From Labrys wisconsinensis (GTDB lineage: Bacteria > Pseudomonadota > Alphaproteobacteria > Rhizobiales > Labraceae), in the NCBI RefSeq assembly GCF_030814995.1, contig NZ_JAUSVX010000002.1:372001-436000 (forward strand): a DNA stretch of 64,000 bases. The letters are read 5' to 3'. Made by a program: the position numbers and the translations under genes. The notes under the pieces were generated by a model that saw only the letters and a program-made list of their open reading frames with translations, had not been told where the DNA came from and ran no database searches. Numbering within the stretch: position 1 is the stretch's first letter; each line of letters opens with the position of its first letter. This document shows positions 35,565 to 43,568 of this stretch, in pieces.

Positions 35565-36563
35565 ATGTCGGACATCATTCAGGTCAAGCCGAAAGACGTC
35601 ATCGAGCGCATCCTCTCGCTGGAGCTGGTGCGCGTCACCGAGCGCGCGGCGGTGGCCTCGGCCCTGCTGCGCGGGCATGGCGACGAGAAGGGCGCCGACA
35701 AGGCGGCCGTCGACGCCATGCGGCGCGAATTGAACAAGATGCCGATCGACGGCACCATCGTCATCGGCGAAGGCGAGCGCGACGAGGCGCCGATGCTGTT
35801 CATCGGCGAGAAGGTCGGCAACGGCACCGGCCCCAAGGTCGACATCGCCGTCGACCCCTTGGAAGGAACGACGCTGTGCGCCAAGGACATGCCGGGCTCG
35901 ATCGCCGTGATGGCCATGGCCTCCGCCGGCTCGCTGCTCAACGCCCCCGACGTCTACATGGACAAGATCGCCATCGGGCCGGGCTATCCCGACGGCGTGG
36001 TCGACCTCGACGCCGGCGTGGAGGAGAATCTCAACGCTCTGGCCAGGGCCAAGGGCGTCAAGCCGCGCGAATTGACCGCGCTGGTGCTCGACCGGCCGCG
36101 CCATGCCGGCATCATCGAGGCGATCCGCAAGGTCGGCGCCTCCATCCGCATCATCACCGACGGCGACGTCGCCGGCGTGATCTTCACCACCAATCCGCTC
36201 GAGACCGGCATCGACATCTATCTCGGCAGCGGCGGCGCTCCGGAAGGCGTGCTGGCGGCGGCGGCGCTGCGCTGCGTCGGCGGCCAGATGCAGGGCCGGC
36301 TGATCCTCGACACCGAGGCCAAGCGCGAGCGCGCCTTCCACATGGGCGTCACCGACCCCACCAAGAAATACCGCATGGAGGAGCTCGCCTCCGGCGACGT
36401 CATCGTCTCGGCCACCGGCGTCACCGACGGCTCGCTGCTGCAGGGCGTGAAGTTCCGCGGCAACGTCATCACCACCGAGACCATCATCTATCGCTCGCTC
36501 AACGGCACGGTGCGCCGCATCCACGGCGAGCACCGCCAGATGTCGAAGTTCAACCTGGACTGA
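35565..36563 (+). CDS. glpX: Class II fructose-1,6-bisphosphatase
   Basis: GlpX dephosphorylates fructose 1,6-bisphosphate in gluconeogenesis. The 332-residue protein shows the class II hallmarks GTIVIGEGERDEAPML (metal-binding Glu and Asp), IAVDPLEGTTLCA, GPGYPDGVVDLDAG and LGSGGAPEGVLAAAALRC. The ATG at 35565 follows GGGGAGG. It is probably cotranscribed with hom. Its last 14 bases overlap the convergent prephenate dehydrogenase gene. Confidence 0.96.
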   Translation: MSDIIQVKPKDVIERILSLELVRVTERAAVASALLRGHGDEKGADKAAVDAMRRELNKMPIDGTIVIGEGERDEAPMLFIGEKVGNGTGPKVDIAVDPLEGTTLCAKDMPGSIAVMAMASAGSLLNAPDVYMDKIAIGPGYPDGVVDLDAGVEENLNALARAKGVKPRELTALVLDRPRHAGIIEAIRKVGASIRIITDGDVAGVIFTTNPLETGIDIYLGSGGAPEGVLAAAALRCVGGQMQGRLILDTEAKRERAFHMGVTDPTKKYRMEELASGDVIVSATGVTDGSLLQGVKFRGNVITTETIIYRSLNGTVRRIHGEHRQMSKFNLD

Positions 36564-37341
36564 GGGGCGTCGCCAGGGCCCGCGTCGCCTCCAGCAGGCG
36601 GGCCTTGACCTCGTCCACGAACGGGTTCTCCGCCGTGATGGTGCGGAACAGCTCTTCGGAATCGCTGCGCACCACCTCGACCATGCGCGTGAGGTGCTCG
36701 AAGGCCGTCGTGGTCTGGGCGAGCTCGGGCACGTCCATGGCGAGGACGATGCGCGCCAGGAGGTGGGTGAGGCCCTGGACATAGGCCATCTGCCGGTCGT
36801 GCTCCGCCGCCGTGGTGCTGAGCACGGCGAGGCCGAGCTTGCGCTCGAGGAAGCGGGCGACCCGGCCGGTGCTGCGCCCGCGCCCGGCGCAGACCGCGAC
36901 GCGCAGCCCGGCAATGCCACCGGCGCCGCTGCGCGGTCCGAACAGCGGATGGGTGCCGACCACGTCGACATGGTCCGGCAGGTGTTCGAGCAACGTCGCG
37001 AGCGGCTTCTGCTTGATCGAGCAGACGTCGATGACCAGGCTGCCGGGCGCGAGATGCGGCGCGATGGCGCGCGCCACCGCCTCGAGCCGGGGCTGCGGCA
37101 CCGCCAGCACCACCACGGGCTCGGCCGCCGCCGCGGCGAGGTCCGCCGCCTCGACGCCGTGGCGCGCCGCAAGGGCCGGCAGGTCGGGCCTGGGATCGCT
37201 GAGGCGCAGGCGGAAATGGGGGGCGAGATGGGCGATGCAGAAGGTGCCGAAGGCGCCGGCGCCGATCAGGCCGAGGCCGGGCCGCGCTGGTGGCGGCGCC
37301 AGGGCGGGCGCTTCATCATCGAGGAGGGTCTGCGTGAACAT
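36550..37341 (-). CDS. tyrA: Prephenate dehydrogenase (short TyrA type)
   Basis: This 263-residue NAD(P)-dependent enzyme of tyrosine synthesis has the Rossmann motif GLIGAGAFGTFC (near 24-35), VVLAVPQPRLEAV, DVCSIKQKPLATL, and VVGTHPLFGPRSGAGGIAGL with the substrate-binding His, then the all-helical dimerisation domain (EHDRQMAYVQGLTHLLAR). It lacks a chorismate mutase or ACT domain. The ATG at 37341 is the family start. Its leader carries a Tyr-Tyr peptide and a terminator hairpin, so attenuation by charged tRNA-Tyr is the likely control. It interrupts the otherwise conserved order hom-glpX-recJ. Confidence 0.88.
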   Translation of the reverse strand: MFTQTLLDDEAPALAPPPARPGLGLIGAGAFGTFCIAHLAPHFRLRLSDPRPDLPALAARHGVEAADLAAAAAEPVVVLAVPQPRLEAVARAIAPHLAPGSLVIDVCSIKQKPLATLLEHLPDHVDVVGTHPLFGPRSGAGGIAGLRVAVCAGRGRSTGRVARFLERKLGLAVLSTTAAEHDRQMAYVQGLTHLLARIVLAMDVPELAQTTTAFEHLTRMVEVVRSDSEELFRTITAENPFVDEVKARLLEATRALATPLSPG

Positions 37342-37384
37342 CGGGGGTCCATGGGGCTGGTGCGCGCCGCATGGGGGATTTCGC

Positions 37385-37414
37385 AAAACGAAAATGCCGC
37401 CCGGCGGCGGCATT
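37385..37414 (-). terminator. Attenuator hairpin before tyrA
   Basis: On the minus strand the arms AATGCCGCC (37414-37406) and GGCGGCATT (37401-37393) pair perfectly around a four-base loop and are followed by TTCGTTTTG. This T-rich tail makes it an intrinsic terminator placed between the leader peptide and the tyrA start. The 5' arm can pair instead with GCGGCA at 37440-37435, an antiterminator. Confidence 0.75.
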
Positions 37415-37442
37415 GTTTCGACGTGATCGATCCCTGCCGCTC

Positions 37443-37490
37443 CTATGAGGACAGGCGGTAATAGCTGTTGAGGGGCCGGGTCGCGATCAT
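37443..37490 (-). CDS. Leader peptide of the tyrA attenuator
   Basis: A 15-codon frame, ATG at 37490 to TAG at 37443, encodes MIATRPLNSYYRLSS with adjacent TAT-TAC Tyr codons at 37463-37458. GGGAG lies nine bases upstream. CCTGTCCTC right after the Tyr codons (37455-37447) can pair with GGAGCGGCAGG (37443-37433), which in turn can pair with the terminator 5' arm. This is the classical order 1:2, 2:3, 3:4 of transcription attenuators. A ribosome stalled at Tyr codons would free segment 2 and let tyrA be read. Confidence 0.75.
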   Translation of the reverse strand: MIATRPLNSYYRLSS

Positions 37491-37936
37491 GGCTGTGATC
37501 TCCCAGGAAACGGCCGAGACGTCAAGAGCCGCTTTGCGCTATGAGGCGTGCATGACGGGCAGCGATCGAATCCTCACCGTGGGCTGCGCAGGCGCCGAGA
37601 TAGGGCCGTCCGGATGCGGGATGAGGCGCCGAGAGCACCATAGCGCGCGAAAGCCTTCCCCACGAAGCTGGGGAAGGTGTCGATCCGAAGGATTGACGGA
37701 TGGGGTGCGGTCCGCAGGGCTCGCCCGGTATTCGGCTTGCATGGACGTCCGTGCAGGTCTTGCAAGCGACGGGTCCTGCCCGCCACACCCCATCCGACCC
37801 GACTTCGTCGGGCCACCTTCCCCAGCTGCGTGGGGAAGGCTTTGGGTTGCGCCCCGTTTTGCACCGCTTCCTGCCCGTAGCGCGCGTCGTGCGCCCGTCG
37901 CGGCAGGCCGCCCCTCTCCCATGGGAGCTGCATCCC
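37491..37936. other. Intergenic region with large inverted repeat before recJ
   Basis: Outside the tyrA leader and the repeat at 37650-37843, the remaining sequence holds no recognisable gene. It includes the presumed tyrA promoter near 37500-37560 and the start region of recJ. Confidence 0.5.
37650..37843. repeat. RIME-like long inverted repeat
   Basis: Outer arms at 37650-37679 and 37814-37843 are near-perfect inverted copies; each arm itself is a hairpin built from CCTTCCCCA and TGGGGAAGG. Inner parts (GGATGGGGTG and CACCCCATCC, GTCCGCAGG and CCTGCCCGC) also pair loosely, so nearly 200 bases could fold into one structure. It resembles mosaic intergenic elements of rhizobia. No coding capacity. 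Confidence 0.75.
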
Positions 37937-39739
37937 ATGCTTGACACGCCGGCGCGGCGCGCCTTCCTCGGGGTCGAGTCCTCCTTCACCGGCAAGGCCT
38001 GGCGCGACAGGCTCGGTGGCGCGGCGGCGGCCCAGGCCGTCGCCATCGCCCAGCGGCTCGGGGCGCCGGAGCTGCTCGGGCGCATCCTCGCCGGCCGCGG
38101 TGTCTCGGCCGACCAGGCGGAGGCCTTCCTCGATACCTCGATCCGGCGCTGGATGCCCGATCCCTCCACCCTCACCGGCATGGACGCGGCGACGGAGCGG
38201 CTGGCGCGCGCCGTGACGGAGCGCCAGCGCGTGGCGATCTTCGGCGATTACGACGTCGACGGCGCCACCTCCTCGGCCCTGCTGGCCGGCTGGCTGCGCC
38301 AGGTCGGCATCACGCCGAAGATCCACATTCCCGACCGGATCTTCGAGGGCTACGGCCCCAATGTCGACGCCATCCGCGGCTTGCGGGCCGAGGGCGCGGA
38401 CCTGCTGGTCACCGTCGACTGCGGCACGACCAGCCTGGAGACGCTGGCGGAGGCGCGCCGCATCGGCTTCGACACGCTGGTGATCGACCATCACCAGGCC
38501 GGCGAGCTCCTTCCCGAGGCGGTGGCGGTAGTCAACCCCAACCGGCTCGACGACCTCTCCGGGCAGGGGCACCTCGCCGCCTGCGGCGTGGTCTTCCTGT
38601 TGCTGGTCGCGGCCAACCGGAGCCTGCGCCGGCTGGGCTTCTGGTCGCCGGAGCGGCCGGAGCCGGACCTCGTCGCCATGCTCGACCTCGTCGCCCTCGG
38701 CACCGTGGCCGACGTGGTGCCGCTACGCGGTCTCAACCGCGCCTATGTCGTGCGGGGCCTGGCCACGCTGCGCCGGCGCGCCCGGCCGGGTCTCAGGGCG
38801 CTGATGGACGTGGCCCGGCTCGACGGCCCGCCGCTGCCCTACCATCTCGGCTACCTCCTCGGGCCGCGCATCAATGCCGGCGGGCGCATTGGCGACGCCG
38901 CCCTCGGCGCCCGCCTGCTCCTGACCGAGGACGAGGCCGAGGCGGCGGCGATCGCCGCGACGCTCGACCGCCTCAACCGCGAGCGCCAGACCATCGAGGG
39001 CGCCATGCTGGAGGAGGCGCTGGCCGAGGCCGAGGCGGGGCTCGGCCGCGAAGGGCAGGGGGCCGCGGTGGTCACGGCCTCGGAGAGCTGGCATCCCGGC
39101 GTGGTCGGCCTGATCGCCGCGCGCCTGAAGGAGCGCTACGGCCGCCCCGCCTTCGCCATCGCCTTCGGCCGCGACGGCGTCGGCGCCGGCTCCGGCCGCT
39201 CGATCGCGGGGGTCGATCTCGGGCGGGCGGTGCAGGCAGCCCTGGCGGCCGGCCTGCTGGTCAAGGGCGGCGGCCACGCCATGGCTGCCGGCGTGACGCT
39301 GGCGCGCGCCGATCTCGGCCGCTTCCGCGCCTTCCTGGAAGAGCACCTCGCCGTGGCGGTGACCGCGGCCAAGGCCGCGGCGGCGCTGGAGATCGACGGC
39401 GCGCTCTCCGCCTCCGGCGCGACGCCCGAGCTGATCGAGACGGTGGAGCGGGCCGGCCCCTTCGGCCAGGGCAACCCGGAGCCGGTCTTCGCCCTGTCCT
39501 CGCACGTGGTGGCGCTGGCCCAGGAGGCCGGCGGCGCGCATCTGCGCCTGCGCCTCAAGGCCGCCGACGGGGCCGTGCTCGACGCCGTCGCCTTCCGCGC
39601 CCTCGGCCAGCCGCTCGGCGAAGCCCTGATGCGCCGGCGCGGCAGCCCGGTCCACATCGTCGGCACCCTCGGCATCGACCGCTGGGGCGGCCGCGAGCGG
39701 GTGCAGATGCGCGTGATCGACGCAGCCGCGCCGGGGTGA
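37937..39739 (+). CDS. recJ: Single-stranded-DNA-specific exonuclease RecJ
   Basis: RecJ is the 5'-3' exonuclease of the RecF recombination and mismatch repair pathways. The 600-residue protein shows the DHH-family motifs FGDYDVDGATS (Asp104, Asp106), LVTVDCGTTS (Asp161) and VIDHHQAGE (DHH at 184-186), then GPRINAGGRIGDA and the DHHA1 motif VKGGGHAMAAG, with a C-terminal OB fold. The ATG at 37937 was chosen by family start; longer frames run back into the repeat. Confidence 0.96.
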   Translation: MLDTPARRAFLGVESSFTGKAWRDRLGGAAAAQAVAIAQRLGAPELLGRILAGRGVSADQAEAFLDTSIRRWMPDPSTLTGMDAATERLARAVTERQRVAIFGDYDVDGATSSALLAGWLRQVGITPKIHIPDRIFEGYGPNVDAIRGLRAEGADLLVTVDCGTTSLETLAEARRIGFDTLVIDHHQAGELLPEAVAVVNPNRLDDLSGQGHLAACGVVFLLLVAANRSLRRLGFWSPERPEPDLVAMLDLVALGTVADVVPLRGLNRAYVVRGLATLRRRARPGLRALMDVARLDGPPLPYHLGYLLGPRINAGGRIGDAALGARLLLTEDEAEAAAIAATLDRLNRERQTIEGAMLEEALAEAEAGLGREGQGAAVVTASESWHPGVVGLIAARLKERYGRPAFAIAFGRDGVGAGSGRSIAGVDLGRAVQAALAAGLLVKGGGHAMAAGVTLARADLGRFRAFLEEHLAVAVTAAKAAAALEIDGALSASGATPELIETVERAGPFGQGNPEPVFALSSHVVALAQEAGGAHLRLRLKAADGAVLDAVAFRALGQPLGEALMRRRGSPVHIVGTLGIDRWGGRERVQMRVIDAAAPG

Positions 39740-39802
39740 GCGGATCGGTCGCCGTCGCCCTTTGCTCGCCCGCCGCGCTTGACGCCGCATCCCTGCTGTG
39801 CG

Positions 39803-39833
39803 TAGCTAGTCAAGCCGGCGCATAGCTAGTCAA
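39803..39833. promoter_or_regulatory. Direct repeats TAGCTAGTCAA upstream of the ABC operon
   Basis: TAGCTAGTCAA occurs at 39803-39813 and again at 39823-39833, 20 bases (about two helical turns) apart, some 115 bases before the transporter ATPase start. The phasing suggests a dimeric regulator bound on one face. No regulator gene lies next to the operon. Confidence 0.5.
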
Positions 39834-39945
39834 TGGCGCAAAGACGCCGGATTCAGGGTCAGGAAACGCGAAATGGGCTGCGATCCTCGCGCGCAGATGG
39901 CCATTGTCGGCGACGGGGCGGCGTGAGCCGGCAGGGAGCTTCGCC

Positions 39946-41478
39946 ATGGCCGAGCCGCAACCCGACGCCGTGCCGACGCTGCGCATTCGCGGCATCGGCA
40001 AGTCCTATGGGCCGACGCGAGTCCTCTCCGACATCAGCTTCGACATCGTGCCGGGCCGCGTCCACGCCCTGGTCGGCGAGAACGGTGCCGGCAAGTCGAC
40101 CCTGGTCAAGATCATCACCGGCATCGTCGCCGCCGACGAGGGCGAGGTGCTGCTGGAGGGGCGGCCGGCGGCATTCCCTTCGCCGATCGAGGCGCGGGCC
40201 GGCGGCGTCTCGGCGGTCTACCAGGACCCGAAGCTGTTCCCGCACCTGGACGTCGCCGAGAACATCTTCATCGGCAATTTTCCGAAGACCGCCATCGGCA
40301 CGGTCGACCGCGCCGCCATGGTCCGCGGGGCGCGCCAGGCGCTCGCCCGCCTCGGCGTCGATCTCGATCCGCGCTCGCTGGTGGCGGCGCTCTCCATGGC
40401 GGAGCTACAATTCGTCGAGATCGCCCGCGCGCTCTCCACCGACGTCAAGCTGCTGATCCTCGACGAGCCGACCTCGCCGCTGACCCCGGCCGAGGCCGAG
40501 AAGCTGTTCTCCATCGTTCGCACGCTGCGCGCCGCCGGCAAGTCGATCCTCTTGATCACCCATCGCCTGGAGGAGGTCGAGGCCATCGCCGACGACGTCA
40601 CCGTGCTGCGCGACGGGCGGCACGTGGCGACGCGGCCGGCGCGGGCGCTCGACCGGGCCGGCATCGTCGGCCTGATGGTCGGGCGCAGCGTCGAGACGCT
40701 GTTCGCCCGCAGCCGGGCCGCGCCCAAGGGCGAGGAGGTGCTGCGGGTCGAGGGCCTCGGCCTCGCCGGCAGCTTCGCCGACGTCTCCTTCACGCTCCGG
40801 GCCGGCGAGATCGTCGGCATGGCCGGGCTGGTCGGCGCCGGCCGGTCCGAGATCGCCCAGGCCGTGTTCGGCATGACGCCGCCGACCGCCGGGCGGGTGC
40901 TGGTCAAGGGTCGCGCGGTGGTGCCGTCCAGTCCCGAGCGCATGCTCGGCCTCGGCGTCGCCTATCTGCCGGAGGATCGGGACGGGCAGGGGCTGATCAT
41001 GGCCGAGAGCGTCGGCGACAACGTCACCCTGCCGATCGCCGGGCGCCTCGCCCGCTTCGGCTTCCTCGCCCGTCGGCGCCAGGAGCGCATCGCCGAGGAG
41101 GCGGTCGCCACCTACAAGGTGCGCACCACCGGCATCGAGCAGATCGTCTCGGCGCTGTCGGGCGGCAACCGGCAGAAGGTCGCCTTCGCCCGCTGGCTGG
41201 CGACCAGCCCGGCGGCGATGCTGCTGGACGAGCCGACCCATGGCGTCGACGTCGGCAGCAAGGCGCAGATCCACCAGATCATCCACCAGCTCGCCGCCTC
41301 GGGCCTGGCCGTGCTCATGATCTCCTCCGACCTGCCGGAGGTGCTGGCGATGAGCGACCGCATCCTCGTCGTCGCCGAGGGCCGGATCGTGGCGGAGCTC
41401 GACGGCGAGGGCGCGACCCAGGAGGCGGTGATGCGGGCGGCGACGCGGAGCGGGGAGGCGGCCCATGCCCTCGCCTGA
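39946..41478 (+). CDS. Sugar-type ABC transporter ATPase (double NBD)
   Basis: This 510-residue protein has two fused nucleotide-binding domains, as in RbsA, LsrA and RhaT. The first has GENGAGKS (44-51), LSMAELQFVEIARAL and LLILDEPTSPLTPAE; the second has degenerate Walker A VGAGRSE, LSGGNRQKVAFARWL and LLDEPTHGVDVGSK. The ATG at 39946 follows AGGGAG. It starts a four-gene transporter set; its stop overlaps the next gene by 14 bases. Confidence 0.94.
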   Translation: MAEPQPDAVPTLRIRGIGKSYGPTRVLSDISFDIVPGRVHALVGENGAGKSTLVKIITGIVAADEGEVLLEGRPAAFPSPIEARAGGVSAVYQDPKLFPHLDVAENIFIGNFPKTAIGTVDRAAMVRGARQALARLGVDLDPRSLVAALSMAELQFVEIARALSTDVKLLILDEPTSPLTPAEAEKLFSIVRTLRAAGKSILLITHRLEEVEAIADDVTVLRDGRHVATRPARALDRAGIVGLMVGRSVETLFARSRAAPKGEEVLRVEGLGLAGSFADVSFTLRAGEIVGMAGLVGAGRSEIAQAVFGMTPPTAGRVLVKGRAVVPSSPERMLGLGVAYLPEDRDGQGLIMAESVGDNVTLPIAGRLARFGFLARRRQERIAEEAVATYKVRTTGIEQIVSALSGGNRQKVAFARWLATSPAAMLLDEPTHGVDVGSKAQIHQIIHQLAASGLAVLMISSDLPEVLAMSDRILVVAEGRIVAELDGEGATQEAVMRAATRSGEAAHALA

Positions 41479-42484
41479 GGCGGCACCCCGCCGCAGCATC
41501 GCCGACCTGGCGCTGCGCCTGCGCCTCAGCGGCGTGATCGTGTTCCTCCTGCTGCTCGGCCTCGCCTTCTCGCTCCTGACGCAGCAGTTCCTGAGCTGGC
41601 AGAACCTCGGGGTGATCGCCGCCAACGCCGCCATCCTCGCCATCGTCGCGGCCGCCCAGTCGGTGGTGCTGCTGACGCGCAACCTCGACGTCTCGGTCGG
41701 CTCGATCATGGGCTTCGCCGCCTATCTCACCGCCGACTACGCCGCCCATCATCCCGCCGGCGGCGTCGAGATCGTGCTGATCGCCCTGGCGCTCGGCGGC
41801 CTCCTCGGCCTGATCAACGGCCTGATCGTCGCCTATGCGGAGGTCTCGCCGCTGATCGCCACGCTCGGCACCATGTCGCTCTATCGCGGCTTCACCTACA
41901 TCTACGCAAACGGCCAGGAGATCACCTCCAGCAAGCTGCCGCGCTGGATGCTGGAGGCGGTCGATGCGCGCATCGCCGGGCTCTCCTCGCTGGTGGTGGT
42001 GGCGATCGTGGTGGTCGGCCTGCTGGCGCTGTTCCTGCGCTTCGTCCCGCTGGGACGGCGCATCTACGCGGTCGGCTCCAACCCGCTGGCGAGCCTGTTC
42101 TACGGCCTCCGGACCGAGCGGGTGGTGCTGTTCGCCTATATCCTGGCCGGCGTGATGTGCGGCTTTGCCGGCCTGCTCTATGCCGCCCGCGTCGGCACGG
42201 TCACGGTCGTCCTCGCCTCGGGATGGGAGCTGACCTCGCTGGCCGCCGCCGTGCTCGGCGGCGTCAGCGTCGCCGGCGGCTCCGGCTCGGTGATCGGGGC
42301 GGCGCTCGGCGCCGTCGTGCTCGCCACCATTGACAACGGGCTCGTCCTGCTCGGCATCCCGGAGTTCTGGCGCATGTTCGTGCAGGGCTCGGCCATCGTG
42401 CTCGCCGTCGCGGTCGACGTGGTCATCGGCGCGCAGATCCGGCGCAGCCTGCGCCGCCGGCGCTTCGGCGGGAGGCTGGCATGA
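41465..42484 (+). CDS. Sugar ABC transporter permease 1 (RbsC/LsrC-like)
   Basis: This 339-residue membrane protein of the BPD_transp_2 type has about eight to ten hydrophobic helices, an NLDVSVGSIMGFAAYLTAD stretch and the ATPase-contact loop GRRIYAVGSNPLASLFYGL. SVAGGSGSVIGAALGAVVLA near the end is typical of ribose/AI-2/rhamnose permeases. It overlaps both the ATPase gene and the second permease gene, so the set is one operon. Confidence 0.92.
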   Translation: MPSPEAAPRRSIADLALRLRLSGVIVFLLLLGLAFSLLTQQFLSWQNLGVIAANAAILAIVAAAQSVVLLTRNLDVSVGSIMGFAAYLTADYAAHHPAGGVEIVLIALALGGLLGLINGLIVAYAEVSPLIATLGTMSLYRGFTYIYANGQEITSSKLPRWMLEAVDARIAGLSSLVVVAIVVVGLLALFLRFVPLGRRIYAVGSNPLASLFYGLRTERVVLFAYILAGVMCGFAGLLYAARVGTVTVVLASGWELTSLAAAVLGGVSVAGGSGSVIGAALGAVVLATIDNGLVLLGIPEFWRMFVQGSAIVLAVAVDVVIGAQIRRSLRRRRFGGRLA

Positions 42485-43512
42485 CGGCGCCCGAACACGT
42501 CAGCCGCCTCTGGCGTCCGAGCGCCTGGGAAGCATTCCTGGTGATCATGATCCTGGTCGCGGGCACCTGGTCCTCGCTGCTGTCGCCCTATTATCTCAGC
42601 TTCGACCAGATCCTCTATTCCAGCCGCCAGTTCCTGATCCCCGGCCTGCTGGCGCTCGGGCTGATGGTGGTGGTGGTCACCGGCGAGATCGACATCTCGC
42701 TGGCCTCGACGCTGGCGGTCGGCGCCGTGCTCCTCGCCAAATGCTCGGCCTTCGGCGTGCCGGTCTGGCTGGCCGCGCCGGCCGTCGTCCTCGTCGGCGC
42801 GCTGCTCGGCGCCTTCAACGGGCTGCTGGTCGCCCGCTTCGGCCTGCCGTCCCTGGCGGTGACGCTCGGCACGATGGGCGCCTATCGCGGGCTCGCCTTC
42901 ATCATCGGCTCGGAGATCGGCTACACCGATTTCGACGATTCCTACCTCTATGTGGGGTCCGAGCTGTTCTTCGAGCTCGTGCCGGTCGCGCTGGTGCTGT
43001 TCACCCTGGTGACGCTCGGCATCGGCGTGCTGATGCACCGCACCGTGTTCGGGCGCCGTTGCTTTGCCGTCGGCAACAACCGCGAGGCGGCCCGGATCGC
43101 CGGCATCGGCGTCACCCGCCTGAAGATCCAGGCCTATGCCCTGGCCGGCGCGCTCGCCGGCCTCGCCGCCCTGGTCTGGATCGGCCAGTACGGCTCGGCC
43201 CGCGGCGACAATGCCGACGGCCTGATCCTGTTCGTCGTCACCGCCGTCGTGCTGGCCGGCGTCGACATCAACGGCGGCAAGGGCACGGTGCTCGGCATGC
43301 TGCTGGCGCTCCTGCTGCTCGGCACGCTGCGCAACGGGCTCGGGCTCGCCAACATCGCCGGCCCGATCCAGACCGTGGTGCTCGGCACGCTGCTGGTGCT
43401 CGGCGTGCTCCGGCCGGTGGCGACCCGGTTGCTCTGGCATGCGCGGCTCCTCCTTTCGCCGCGGCCCGGCTCCGGACCGCGGACCAAGCCGGCGCGATCG
43501 ACCGGCCCATAA
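42481..43512 (+). CDS. Sugar ABC transporter permease 2 (LsrD-like)
   Basis: This 343-residue BPD_transp_2 permease pairs with the preceding one. It shows VVVTGEIDISLASTLAVGAV, GRRCFAVGNNREAARIAGIGV and VDINGGKGTVLGMLLALLLLG. Its ATG overlaps the end of permease 1 by four bases. Two distinct permeases (heterodimer) are found in rhamnose and AI-2 importers, but not in ribose importers with a single RbsC. Confidence 0.92.
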   Translation: MTAPEHVSRLWRPSAWEAFLVIMILVAGTWSSLLSPYYLSFDQILYSSRQFLIPGLLALGLMVVVVTGEIDISLASTLAVGAVLLAKCSAFGVPVWLAAPAVVLVGALLGAFNGLLVARFGLPSLAVTLGTMGAYRGLAFIIGSEIGYTDFDDSYLYVGSELFFELVPVALVLFTLVTLGIGVLMHRTVFGRRCFAVGNNREAARIAGIGVTRLKIQAYALAGALAGLAALVWIGQYGSARGDNADGLILFVVTAVVLAGVDINGGKGTVLGMLLALLLLGTLRNGLGLANIAGPIQTVVLGTLLVLGVLRPVATRLLWHARLLLSPRPGSGPRTKPARSTGP

Positions 43513-43568
43513 CCAGGAGCGGAGCCAATCCGCCGCACGACAAGAACATGGCAAACAGGAGGAACGAG

